A stretch of 64,000 bases of DNA from Caprella mutica (lineage: Eukaryota; Arthropoda; Malacostraca; Amphipoda; Caprellidae): positions 57,481-121,480 of the forward strand of contig CANNZV010001624.1 of the NCBI GenBank assembly GCA_947561585.1, written 5' to 3'. Shown in pieces: positions 43,418 through 54,691 of the stretch. The stretch's first letter is position 1. Each line of letters opens with the position of its first letter. Made by a program: the position numbers and the translations under genes. Below the pieces are notes generated by a model. That model was not told the origin of the DNA. It saw nothing but the letters and a program-made list of their open reading frames with translations, and did no database searches.

Positions 43418-46400
43418 GTAAGCTTTCGTTTTTGTATTATAATAGGCATGATATTTATACCCTATTTTTTATGTCTACCATAAGCCACTTAAATAGCTTT
43501 AATCTTTGAACAAAAGCTTCTAGAAAATGTAATTCTTTATATTTTAGAATTAATACCTATTATAATTTCGGCTCAGCTCGAAACTTGCTTTCTATTAGCC
43601 ACAATATGGGTGTCATATTGGCTTCAAATATTGATGAATCCTTATGTTGCCATGCTTATTTCAACTCTTTAAGTCATCTCAAAATGAGCAATATAGATTT
43701 ACTTATTTACAGTGCTAGTGCATTAATAGTATTAGTTTTAAATTAAATTTGAATCAGTAAATTAAAAGTAAAAGAGTATCTCTTTTGGATGTTGTTTCTC
43801 TTGATTGCAAGGATAGCCTTGACCCTTGAGGCTATCCCTCAATAATAGTAATGACCATTTGATTTTCTAATATTTAATAGCTATTTGATAATGATCATTA
43901 GATTCTGTAGCTAATTGAATTTTTTGATGACATGTCACGAAGAACTTTTTTGATGACTACCTTATAGGTATAACCTTATGACTAACAACTGATTTATCTA
44001 AATCCTATAGAAGCCTTTACTTGCTTTTTCACTGAATTGCCCATTCTAATGAAAATATGATTTCCAGGTTCCTGTTTCTGATGAAGACATCTCTGATGGA
44101 AATAACTCTGTTCCAGAAACTCCAGAGGTGAGTTATTACCTCTATGGAAATTTAGCATTAAAATTTTTTTCTATCTTTCTTGAAGGTATTTTAAAGTGTT
44201 GTTATTAACATTATTGCGATTCCGTATCCTAACTACTGTAAGGCTATTATTTTTTTGCTGAGTTTTTAATATTTATCATGGTAGCTGCCCATTGTCATAC
44301 CTGTCTACAGCTTTTTAACATTAATTTAAAACAATTCAAGTTTAATTTTAAATAAGTCAAGTTTAATTTAAAATATATTAAGTTATATTTAAAATAGTTC
44401 AACTTTAATTTAAAATAGTTCAAGTTTAATTTAAAAAAAATGAAGTTTAATTTAGAATAAAATTCTATGGGCCCTCGATATCACACATAGGAAGCTCTGC
44501 GCTAAAATCATTATATTAGTAATGGGAGGGAATGAGATCATGAGAGTAGTGAAATGAGAGAAGTGAGAATTTAATGAGAGGAGAGAATTAAGATGCGAGA
44601 AGAGAGAGAAATGAAATGACAGTAGTGAGAATTTAGTTAGATGAGATGAGAGAAGTGAGTGAAATGAGAGAAGTGAGAATTTAGTGAGATGAGAGGATTG
44701 AAATGAGAGAAGTGAGCAATGGAAGATCATGGTGGGCAATGAAAGATTATGGAGGGCAATGAAAGATTATGGAGGGCAATGAAAGATTATGGTGGGCAAT
44801 GAAAGATTAGGGTGGGCAATGAAAGATTATGATGGACAATGAAAGATTATGGTGGACAGTGAAAGATTATGGTGGACAATGAAAGATTATGGTGGACAAT
44901 GAAAGATTATGGTGGGCAATGAAAGATTATGGTGGGCAATGAAAGATTATCGTGGGCATTGAAAGTCTATGGTGGGCAATGAAAGACTATGGTGGGCAAT
45001 GAAAGACTATGGTGGGCAATGAAAGACTATGGTGGGCAATGAAAGATTATGGTGGGCAATGAAAGATTATGGTGGGCAATGAAAGATTATGGTGGGCAAT
45101 GAAAGATAGTGGGCAATGAAAGATTAGGGTGGACAATGAAAGATTAGGGTGGACAATGAAAGATTAGGGTGGACAATGAAAGATTAGGGTGGACAATGAA
45201 AGATTAGGGTGGACAATGAAAGATTATGGTGGGCATTGAAAAAGATTAAGGTGGCAATGAAAGATTATGGTATACTCTCATGATCTCATTCCCTCCCATT
45301 ACTAATATAATGATATTAGTGCAGAGCTTCCGATGTGTGACATCGAGGGACCATAGAATTTTATTTTAAATTGTACTTCATTATTTTTAAATTAAAGTTG
45401 AACTATTTGAAATTAAAGTTGAACTATTTGAAATTAAAGTTGAACTATTTGAAATTAAAGTTGATCTATTTTAATTATAACTTGATTTATTTTAAATAAC
45501 TTGATTTATTTTAAATTAAACTTGACGTATTTTAAATTGAACTTGAATTGTTTTAAATTAATGTTAAAAAGCTGTAGTAGCTAATCTAAGTTATCTAACT
45601 AAAAAATATTTTTCTATCAAGCAGATTCATAACAATTTCATCAATTAGCTATATATTTGAATTCATTGCCAGTTACTATATTACTTAAAACTGTCCTTAT
45701 ATTTAGTTTTCAATTGGTGATTTATATCAGCAACCATCAATGCCCTTCTATAATCAATTCTGTAAAATAATCAAACCTATTTATTTTCAGCATGTAAGTG
45801 CTCACCAAAGCAGTAACACTAGTGGCATGAGACAGACAGAAGACGAGATGCCTCTTTTACAGAATGGTAGTAACCAGGATGCTCCCCCTGAGTATCCAGC
45901 AAATGAAATAGCCGCCTCTGAAAGCTCTAGCAATCAGTCGGGTGGAGATCGTGTAGGTCAATACGCTCCTCCTAAGTTAGACATGACTGCTCCACCTCCA
46001 TACTCTGAGTACGAGTCTCAGTACCCTGGAAGCATTGTGGTGAATATAGATGGGGAAGTTGCTAATGGAAATGTGCAGGTGCCAGAGGGCTCCACAATGG
46101 AGCCTCCATCTTACGAAGAAGTTCAACGTATTAAGGCTGTTGAAGCACAGCTTGAAAATGGAGATCATATTTTGCTACCTCCTCACTCGGTAAGTCTTGA
46201 CATTATAATTTTGCTACTTATTGTAGGGAACCTAAAGGTCATTATTGATGGCATGGTGGCTTGTGACTCAAATACATTAATCTAATCACAGTCTGCATTT
46301 ATTATTATGCTGAGATTCTTAATCAATTTCTCTGCATGTTTCATTTTCAGACTGGATTGAACATTGGGGTGCTGCCCATGGGTGACAGTCCAGCCTGCAG

Positions 46401-47995
46401 TGAGTCTGGTAGTGAAGCTCGAGCAGTTGAAGAGGATCTGCTTGGTACAGACACTCTCTTCTTCTTGGCCTTTGCCGGTGAGTTTAGAGAATATTTTATT
46501 TACATTAATAAATCAATTTCAGGGTGCCTGTATTATCAATGATTCCTGTATTAAATCTTGTATTCCAATATTACAATTTTTATCAGTCTGTTATTGAAAA
46601 GATTTCCTGAGCACTCATTAACCATACTCTCTTTCTTTACAGCCGCGTTTGTGTTCAACTGGGCAGGTTTTGTGGTGTTGGTGTGCTTCTGCCACAGCGT
46701 AGCAGGTCGCAGTGGTGCATTGGCTGGCTTTGGACTCTCACTGGCAAAGTGGGCAGTGATTGTAAGGCACTCTAGCACTCTGTCTGCCCAGGCAAACACC
46801 TACCTACTCTATCTCATCATCGTGCTGGGTGAGGAGAAATAGACAGTACAGATTAGGGTATTAGGGTGCTTAGTACAGATCACTAGGGTGCTTAGTAAAG
46901 ATCACTAGGGTATTAGTGTGCCTAGTACAGATGACTAGGCTAATAGGGTACCAAGTACAGATGACTAGGCTAGTAGAGTACCTACTACTTATTGCATATG
47001 ACTAGGCTAGTAGAGTACCTAACACAGATGACTAGGCTAGTAGAGTACCTAACACAGATGACTAGGCTAGTAGAGTACCTAACACAGATGACTAGGCTAG
47101 TAGAGTACCTAACACAGATGACTAGGCTAGTAGAGTACCTAACACAGATGACTAGGCTAGTAGAGTACCTAGTACAGATGACTAGGCTAGTAGAATACCT
47201 AGTGCAGATGACTAGGCTAGTAAAGTAGCTACCTAGTAAAGATGACTAGGCTAGTAGAGTACCTAGTAAAGATGACTAGGCTAGTAGAGTACCTAGTGAA
47301 GATGACTAGGCTAGTAGAGTACCTAGTAAAGATGACTAGGCTAGTAGAGTACTTAGTGCAGATGACTAGGCTAGTAGAGTACTTAGTGCAGATGACTAGG
47401 CTAGTAGAATACCTAGTACAGATGACTAGGCTAATAGAGTAGCTACTTAGTACAGATGACTAGGCTAGTATAGTACCTAGTACAGATGACTAGGCTAATA
47501 GGGTACCTAGTACAGATGACTAGACTAATAGGGTACCTAGTACAGATGACTAGGCTAATAGGGTACCTAGTACAGATGACTTAACTAGACTAATCACTAA
47601 ATAGTAGCTAGCTACTACTATTTTCTTGTTTCTGATATTATCGACACAGGTCTGTGTTTCGTTAGCTCAAGTACTTCACTTTATTATTCAGATTAGCTAC
47701 AGATAAGTTCTCTCCTTTATAATTCTACTCATCTGTTAATGGTGTGATATTTGGTAGCTATTAGTATCAATAGGAACTAATCTTATAACTCTATTCTGTG
47801 ACTAAAATAGTGGTTAGTTATCTACATAAAGTTGCTCAGTTCACTTGTATTATTTAGAATACATACTGTAACGCTGCCTTACTTTTCACAGGTCTAGCCA
47901 TTTGCATGAGAGCTGTACTGCAGTACCTTAATGCCAAGAGGGAGTGGCATCACGCCTCTGCTGCTGCCAGGCATCGCTTCCTCCTCTTTCACTGA
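43391..47995 (+). CDS. NDFIP: NEDD4 family-interacting protein (PPxY adaptor with three membrane segments), 6 coding exons
   Basis: Exons 43391-43417, 44068-44127, 45791-46189, 46351-46477, 46643-46828 and 47892-47995 join in phase through GT-AG introns to 903 nt (300 residues plus stop). The cytosolic N-terminus has three PPxY motifs: PPEY (61-64), PPPY (97-100) and PPSY (134-137). Three hydrophobic segments follow at about 197-221, 229-246 and 257-279. The FNWAGF and GFGLSLAKW signatures match the conserved FNWIGF and GFGLSLIKW of NDFIP1/2. Known role: a Golgi/endosome membrane protein that recruits and activates NEDD4-type HECT ubiquitin ligases through their WW domains. Vertebrate NDFIP1 is 221 residues and NDFIP2 about 336. 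The short basic tail (AKREWHHASAAARHRFLLFH) differs from the vertebrate end. Intron 2 holds a 1.27 kb foldback element and intron 5 a 30-bp minisatellite. Confidence 0.92.
44305..45577. mobile_element. 1.27 kb foldback element enclosing minisatellites, NDFIP intron 2
   Basis: Arms of roughly 250 bp: CTACAGCTTTTTAACATTAA at the left mirrors TTAATGTTAAAAAGCTGTAG at the right. Each arm has degenerate tandem AGTTTAATTTAAAATAGTTC units and an inner block around GGGCCCTCGATATCACACAT / ATGTGTGACATCGAGGGACC, ending TAATGGGAGGGAATGAGATC. Between the arms: GAGAGAAGTGAGAATTTAGT repeats (44550-44715), then the 20-bp array. It fills three quarters of the intron. Confidence 0.85.
44716..45262. repeat. 20-bp minisatellite inside the foldback, about 27 units
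   Basis: Unit GAAAGATTATGGTGGGCAAT with block-wise variants (TTAGGGTGGACAAT, CTATGGTGGGCAAT). Noncoding and wholly within the foldback element. Confidence 0.95.
46855..47585. repeat. 30-bp minisatellite in NDFIP intron 5, about 23 units
   Basis: Unit GATGACTAGGCTAGTAGAGT plus ACCTAGTACA. It starts about 25 bp after the donor of exon 5 with degenerate copies and becomes regular from 47000. Open MTRLVEYLTQ frames are a by-product of the unit length. Confidence 0.95.
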
Positions 47996-48050
47996 GTAGC
48001 TCCTCACGAGTCCTCTGCTCAGTTGCTTCAATAGCATCACAATTATCCTT

Positions 48051-48220
48051 AGGGTCTATTTCACACGGGACGTTTTTTCAACAAAAATGCTGCAGGAAAA
48101 AACGCCCAATCCAAGCGGGCAAACCAAACGCATAGCTACGTTTATTCAGTCTTAGCGTTTTTCATGCACCATTTTGTTGTCTGTGGCTTGAGAAAAAAAG
48201 CCCATGTGAAAGGGGCTGAA
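48051..48220. mobile_element. Short MITE just after NDFIP
   Basis: GGGTCTATTTCACACGGGAC is mirrored by CCCATGTGAAAGGGGCTGAA; in between lies GC-richer DNA. It starts 56 bp after the stop codon, so it is probably in the 3' UTR. Confidence 0.5.
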
Positions 48221-48563
48221 AGGGATGTCATTTTTACTTATTGGATTAAAGAATATCTACTTTTAGCATGGTTAAGTACAGGCGACTTTCTCTGTAACTC
48301 TCTATGAATTATTTAAATGAATTTCTTAAATTAAATGATTTTCTTGAACGAAATTTAACGCTCCGTACGCCATAAGTGTTTGTATTGTGGATATGAATTT
48401 CTTTTTGTGATCAATAGCCAACTGAAAGCAATCCTAACTTAGCCTGTACATCTCTAATCTGGTGACATCTGGCAGCTAGCTACCTCAACGGTTGCATGTA
48501 CTACTTTGTGGAGAAAATATTAAGGTATATTTTCTATTACCATCACACACCCATCGCTTCAAA

Positions 48564-48814
48564 GGGCCGTACACAAGCAGAGTTTTTAGTCTTTCCACCT
48601 GACGTTTTGCTAAGCTCCTCCTACTTTTTCCACTATATTTTTGAATCATTCAAGAAAAAACGATATAGTTATTATTTATATTAGTTGGTAACTAAAATAA
48701 GTAATAACTATATAGTTTTTTCTTAAATAATCCAAAACTCTCGGGGAAAAAGTAGGTCGAGCCTCGTAAAAAGTCAGGTGGAAAGACTTTAAAAACTTTG
48801 CGTGTGTACGGCCC
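48564..48814. mobile_element. GGGCCGTACAC MITE, copy 2
   Basis: Ends GGGCCGTACACAAGCAGAGT and TTTGCGTGTGTACGGCCC; inner TTTGCTAAGCTCCTCCTACT mirrored imperfectly by AGTAGGTCGAGCCTCGTAAA. Only 5 bp separate it from the next element. Confidence 0.85.
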
Positions 48815-48819
48815 TTTAA

Positions 48820-49024
48820 CACGTTCACTGCGTTTCGGGCCATATATGGGATTACACTGTTGCGTATCGGGACACCCGTGTACCGAATGCAAATTTTTAT
48901 TGTATTTTTAAAAATGCTAGTAAATACTAATACAATTATTCTTCTTCAACTTATGGATTTATTAATATAACTGTCATTAATATACTGAGGAATGCCAGCT
49001 ATATCCAGATACGCAGTGAACGTG
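48820..49024. mobile_element. piggyBac-type MITE with TTAA duplication
   Basis: TTAA (48816-48819) then CACGTTCACTGCGTTTCGGG; the right end ATACGCAGTGAACGTG then TTAA (49025-49028). 205 bp, no coding capacity. TTAA and short inverted ends are typical of piggyBac derivatives. From 49029 to 49864 nothing recognisable. Confidence 0.75.
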
Positions 49025-49864
49025 TTAAGATGTTAGTTAATTTATTAGCACATTGTGTGAGTTTGCACGTACACGAGTAGTTCTATCTCTGCGTAACATT
49101 TCCATAGTATTGAGGGGGTGGAGACATGGTAGAGATAGTAGAGACAGCTAGGAATTTAGTTATCTCTCAAAGAATTATCTTCGGCTATACGAACAATATT
49201 TCCATCAGTTGTATCTCGACCAGTTTGAAATATTTAAAACAGTTCACTATATTGAAGAGTGCAGAATATTTACCATATTATTTTAATTGCTTCAATTGAC
49301 CAAATTACTCTAAATTTTTATAAAGATCTTTTAGTGAATTAAAAACCTGATAAATTTTACATTAAATTTTTGATTGAAATAGAGTAAGTCTAAAATAGAA
49401 GTTAGTTTCGATGTTGCTCTGTGTCGCATAAAATTAATAGCTACCCCCACAATATATCAAAAGATGAACTCTATTTTCCATGTGCTAGTTAGGGGGATAT
49501 TGTAAGTGATCGGTAACTGAGTGTTAACCCTCACAGTTAATTTTTTCACCTGCACAGTCCTGTCCTCTTGTTCGTGGTGTCTTTAAGTACCATTATTACG
49601 GCACTATTTACAGGTTTTCTAATTAGTAGCTCTGTACAGTAAGTGTTCGATCTTCACAGTATATCATCACTGCGCTCTTATCGAAGAAATGCGTTATTGT
49701 TTTAATTTGCTTGAGGGGAATTTTAAAATTCCTTTAAATCACTCCATTAATGCTTTTAATTGGTAAAATTTAAATAACAAATTAATGTGAAGTTATGTTT
49801 ATTCCATAGATAGGTAAAGTTATCTATTTAATTGCTCTATTAGGTTTAGTCTAACATCTTTTAA

Positions 49865-50093
49865 GGGCCGTACACACGCGGGTTTTTTAAGGCTTTCCAC
49901 CAGACTTTTTGCTAAGCTCCTCCTACTTTTTCCACGAGACTTTTGAATTATATAAGAAAAACGATATAATAAATATTTATTTTTATTATATAGTTTTTTC
50001 TTATATAATTCAAAAGTCTTGTGGAAAAAGTAGGAGGAGCTTAGCAAAAAGTCTTGTGGTAAGACTTAAAAAAAACCCGCGTGTGTACGGCCC
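49865..50093. mobile_element. GGGCCGTACAC MITE, copy 3 (nearly perfect palindrome)
   Basis: GGGCCGTACACACGCGGGTT mirrors AACCCGCGTGTGTACGGCCC; the arms TTTTTGCTAAGCTCCTCCTA and TAGGAGGAGCTTAGCAAAAA are exact. The best preserved of three copies. 50094-51054 holds nothing recognisable. Confidence 0.88.
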
Positions 50094-51054
50094 TTCAGTC
50101 TTTTAAGGCCAGTCTATCTAAGTCACTTCTATTAGAACTTTTAATCATGGGTAGAATTTAAATACTTGTCTGTATTCTCCGTGTTTTATTTTCTTACTTA
50201 GAACTCCATTACATTTTTTCTAATATATACCTTGTGTTTATACTGTTTTGGGATTTTATTTCTACTGTTTCTTAATATAGTGTTGCTTTTTTCTTGTTAG
50301 ATTTAAGCTTTGTTAAATTGTTGAAATGTTTACGTATTTACTATAGTTCTTTTGTTGAAACACTCTAAGTTATACTGTACACATTAGTTATCTTCAATTT
50401 ATTGGAATTTAAAGAGAGATCATTCATCAGCAGTGTTTTCTCAGTCTAGTAATATAAATATCAATTACTTCTACTAGATTAATTGTATATGAATATAGTG
50501 ATAGGAAACTTTTTAAATCTATTTATTAGGGTTATTCATAACACTTTTCACTGAGCACTGCCTTCATTTCGTCATTGGGGAAATATCCAACTGGTTATCT
50601 TCAATTATCGCTGGTTATCAAATTTCAACGAGTAGATCATTTTCTAGAAACAGATTTAAAACTGTGAATTAGTCGAGCGTTACCAACATTTAATTATGTA
50701 ACAGTTTGCTAAGATGGTTTAGTATCTTCAGAACAATTTACTATCCATTCACTATGACTTTTCACTACCGTTCATGTTAGAGACTAACTAGTAGCTATGA
50801 CTATTTGGCTAGGAACAGTAAGTCATTTGGGTGTTTATTTATTACTAGTCACATTTTAGTCTTATTTAATATCTTTGTTCAAATAGACATTGTATTGTAA
50901 TTAAAGTTAGTGATCAGAACACTCTAGGTCTCTCCAAAAGCATTCTACAGTGGACGGAAGAGATGGCAGTGTGGTCTTCTTTCTTTTCTAACATGTTTAT
51001 TTTTCACAACGTTATATAGCGTTAAGGAGTTATGCTCTTCAACTACGAGGTTTT

Positions 51055-51260
51055 ATATTTTGTGTTAGGTAGACTCGTAGCCTTCAATTACTATCACCGC
51101 TTCATTTTCCTCTTCCACCCGTGAGTACAGCCACCGGTGCTTGTGTCTCTCTTCGTCATATTCCTTGGTAAGTGACTGCATTCACGGTGTAGCTTTTCTG
51201 CCTCCATGAGCATCGTCACCGATGGTGGTAGGTGACTTTGTTTATGAAGCCACTTTTCAC
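51055..51260 (+). repeat. Dispersed repeat, copy 2
   Basis: Diverged relative of 24467-24640 in DOCK intron 21, with an extra about 45 bp in the middle (CACCGCTTCATTTTCCTC region). Family unknown. From 51261 to 51949 no gene or element is recognised. Confidence 0.65.
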
Positions 51261-51953
51261 TCTGACTGCTTCTTCCAGTCCCTTGTACTTAATTTCATTT
51301 TAGCCTCAAATGTGGTCTTTGGTTACGAAGCAGACATTAAACAAACCATTACTAAATTAATTAATTTTATTTTATTTTTATGGATTGTTTTACATTACCA
51401 TCAAAATTACCAGTACCCAAATTTTCCATTTCTTCTTCTAGAATTCTTTCTTACTTAGTTTGATGAACTGAATTATAAATTTATTCATGAGTATGTAACT
51501 TATCTTAAATTTGAAATATATAAGTCAGATTTGTTTGTTTTCATTGCCCTCTGTATGTAATATAGATAAATAGAATCAATGATGGACGCATTCACAGTCT
51601 CTCGTGACGCCTGTTAATAGAGTTGTAGAATGGATAATAAAATTAAAGACATTATATCTTTAACCTTGAATGTACAGTACATATAGGAATTTTAAATTTT
51701 GAGATTAATTTAAACTCTGTTCAGAGTTCTTTCACAAAAAGTTTTTTTTTGGTGCATAAATTGATTGTTCTAAAGGTTGAATCGAAAAATTATTAATATA
51801 TAATAGGTATCTTATTAAAAAAGTTCTTTAGCAAATTCATAAATAACGCAAAATTAACATAAACCTTAAAAAATGGAGAGTATATATTATCATTAGTCAC
51901 TACTTCAAAAGGTGAACTTGGGTAAAATTTATGCAATTTGAAGACAATGTTAA

Positions 51954-52497
51954 AGGGATAGTAAAGTCAAAATCAAATGATCGCCAAATTGGTTTTAAAT
52001 CGATTCAGAATATTTAATTATGTAATTTTTGACTGCTCGTTTATTTTTAAAATGTTCATATAAAAAGTATATAATAAAATTTGCGACACCTAGCGGAAGC
52101 ATTTGCACTCATTAGTATGTACGTGAGTATGTTAGTTGTTTTCATTTTAATTTATGTATGCAGTAATCAACCTTTATTTGTGTCAAAATGGTGAAAATAT
52201 TATGTGAATTCGTTGACAAGAAGGCATAGTTTTAAGAATAAAGCCATCTCTTCACTTGAACTAGAATCTAGGTAGAAACTTAACTCAGTTGGTTTTTACA
52301 AGATGGCGCCACTGACTGTGGCGCCATCTACCGTGGGCATTTTCTAAGAAATTAATTAAATATAAAATGACATATTTCCATTTTTAGATTTTATTGAGTA
52401 TTGCAATGTCACACGATATACTTTTTTCTTACTAAGCAATCGTTTGACATTAAAATTGTTAAAACAATAAATGACTGTACTGCCCCTTTAAGGCCGT
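51954..52497. mobile_element. TTAA-flanked nonautonomous element
   Basis: TTAA (51950-51953) then AAGGGATAGTAAAGTCA; the right end TGACTGTACTGCCCCTT then TTAA (52498-52501). Consensus end AAGGGRYAGTAMAGTCA. 544 bp without a transposase. 52502-53096 holds nothing recognisable. Confidence 0.7.
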
Positions 52498-53096
52498 TAT
52501 TAATTACACTTCCTCCCTTTTTCCGACTGACTTTTATCAGCAACGTATCGACGGATTTTGATGAATATTTCTATCACTTGATGCTCGATTAGTTGAGCAG
52601 CTCTCTGACCTACAGATCTTGCTTTGAATTTTGCTTACCATCTTTGTAATTAGCAGATCTAATTATAAAATGGTTAGCATTTAATTTGCTAACGTGGAAG
52701 GTAAAACCGGCAATTTTTCCCCCCAAATTTAAAAGTTAATAACTTAATTGATGTTTGAGTATTAAGTAATGAATGCTGTAAAATTGAGTTCAGAACAGTG
52801 TGATTTTATATCACTATATTTACCTCCTTAACTGAGAAAATTAAAATAACACCGTCTAATCTCAAACGCAAATAAATAAGAAGAATTAGTTCATTTAGCA
52901 ACCTATATATATGTTGTGTATACAATAACAATATTATTCCGCAGTCATTACTGCTATTAAGATGATTTGCCCTTCAGAAAGCCTTGTCCTAAAAGCAAAG
53001 AAATTCTTTGGAAGATATTACAATTGAGAGGTAATTACAGTGCTGCGCTCTGGTGAATCATTTCCACAAATATAATAGATGTCATTAGTCATTACT

Positions 53097-53273
53097 AGGG
53101 TTGTGACAATATGCGTTTAAAATCATAGATCTTAAGAATATCATAGACGAACAGAAATGAAATGGTATCGAATATTATATACCGCTGGTTTAGAACGATT
53201 GAATGGTCTTTAATTCAATCCGTCTATAATATTTTCAGGATCTATGATTTTAAACGCATATCGTCACAACCCT
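53097..53273. mobile_element. AGGGTTGTGACAATATG MITE, copy 2
   Basis: AGGGTTGTGACAATATGCGT mirrors ACGCATATCGTCACAACCCT. The interior matches 33814-33990 in the same order (AAATGGTATCGAAT, TATACCGCTGGT, CCGTCTATAATATTTT). Confidence 0.82.
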
Positions 53274-53529
53274 AATCATTACATAGTTATTTTTCAAAGC
53301 AAGAACAATATTGAAATGAGTAAGCACATGATTGCACAAATTAGCATATATACCAAAGTGAATGGCTTTAAAATTCAATATTAAATGAATATCTGTAAGC
53401 AGAATATATCCTCTATTGTCCATATCAACAATCGTAGAAAGTAATCATGAGTTTGAGAATAGGCAGTTAGTCAACAAATCGTTCATATTGAAGATTTTAA
53501 ATAATGCATCCTTTTTACAAATACAAATT

Positions 53530-54160
53530 TCAATACTCACTATAGGTAAATTTAAGCCTCTTGAGTACACAAAACGATTTTATTGGAAATCTTAGACAGC
53601 ACATGATTTTTATGATGTATAGATCCCTTACTCTCATCAAAGTGAATACCGACAAATTTATTATGGTCAACACGAGCTATTAATCCATTTACAAATTTTA
53701 TGTTGGAATGATAAGCTAAACGCCGATAATTGAATAGTACATATTTAGTTTTATTAATGTTGATGAGTAATTAATTAGATGCAATACAAGTTTCAATTTG
53801 ATACATCTCTTTATTCAACAAATAGGTACACATAGATTCAAATCTAAACCGTCAAATCTAAAGGAGAGAATGTTGTAAGCAAGAAATGTAAAATCATTTG
53901 TCTGTACTACATGAAAAATCATTTATAAATAATATGAACATCAAAGGATCAAGAACACTCCCTTGAGGTACCCCGAACTGTCTGAAGAGGGTTTCCCAAT
54001 TTTCACGTATTGGATCCGATCACACAAATATGATTCCAACCACTTAAAACATAAACCTCTAAAACCGTTGAAATATAGCTTAGACAGAATAATAGTATGA
54101 TCTATAAAGTCAAATGCCTTGAAGAAATAAAAAAAATACAGAAAAAACTCTACCATAGCG
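53530..54160 (-). pseudogene. Decayed reverse transcriptase fragment of a non-LTR retrotransposon
   Basis: On the - strand: KAFDFIDHTIILSKLYFNGF, then WLESYLCDRIQYVKIG, a frame change, FGVPQGSVLDPLMFILFIND (RT motifs 3-4), stops, and further down INISKTKYVLF and NKFVGIHFDESKG. The order is that of Jockey/CR1-like reverse transcriptases. Several stops and frameshifts; the catalytic YxDD segment is not readable. Confidence 0.8.
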
Positions 54161-54369
54161 AATTAACGACAGATATAGGAAATATAATCTCACTGCTACT
54201 AACTAATGTTGTCTACTAAATAAAATAAATACTTATTCCATTTAATTAATTCTTAGCTGTAAATTCGTATGTAAATGTTAATCACTCCCCTTGGATTAAA
54301 ATAGTTATTTAGTAGCTATGGGAGAGGCAGAAACAAACTCTATCTAATCAACATGATTACTCTTCGATC

Positions 54370-54600
54370 GTCTATGGTTCTCGCCTTATTTATGTCGCGC
54401 CATTTACTTGTGAGTTTCCTATTTATGTCGCACAATTTACTTACTATGTTTCGCCTACTTATGTCTCGCATAATTATGTCACTTTATTTACTTGTGTCTC
54501 GCCTATTTATGTCACGTAATTTACTTGTGTCTCGCCTATTTATGTCTCGCTATTTACTATGTCTCGCCTATTTATGTAGCTCCATTTACGCCAATTTATG
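54370..54600. repeat. Irregular tandem repeat (TATTTATGTCTCGCC)
   Basis: Degenerate units built from CGCCTATTTATGTCTCGC and ATTTACTTGTGTCTCG, about 9 copies, spacing 20-35 bp. The short LFMSRHLLVS-like open frame is a product of the repeat. Confidence 0.8.
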
Positions 54601-54691
54601 TCTCCGCCATTAGGCCCATACTATACTGGCGGTGCCACCGCCGCGGTGCTACTGCCCTGTTTACGCATCTTCAATTAATCACGTCTAAATT

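Noticed and set aside
46551..46799. Antisense ORF over NDFIP exon 5
   Set aside because: Shadow of the membrane-segment exon on the + strand.
46992..47442. CRISPR-like array
   Set aside because: Units are directly adjacent with no unique spacers, and the context is an animal intron.
47944..48135. Short ORF overlapping the end of NDFIP
   Set aside because: Out of frame with the last NDFIP exon and without any recognisable domain.
53941..54156. Host protein gene on the - strand
   Set aside because: The residues match reverse transcriptase motifs of non-LTR retrotransposons, with frameshifts and stops.
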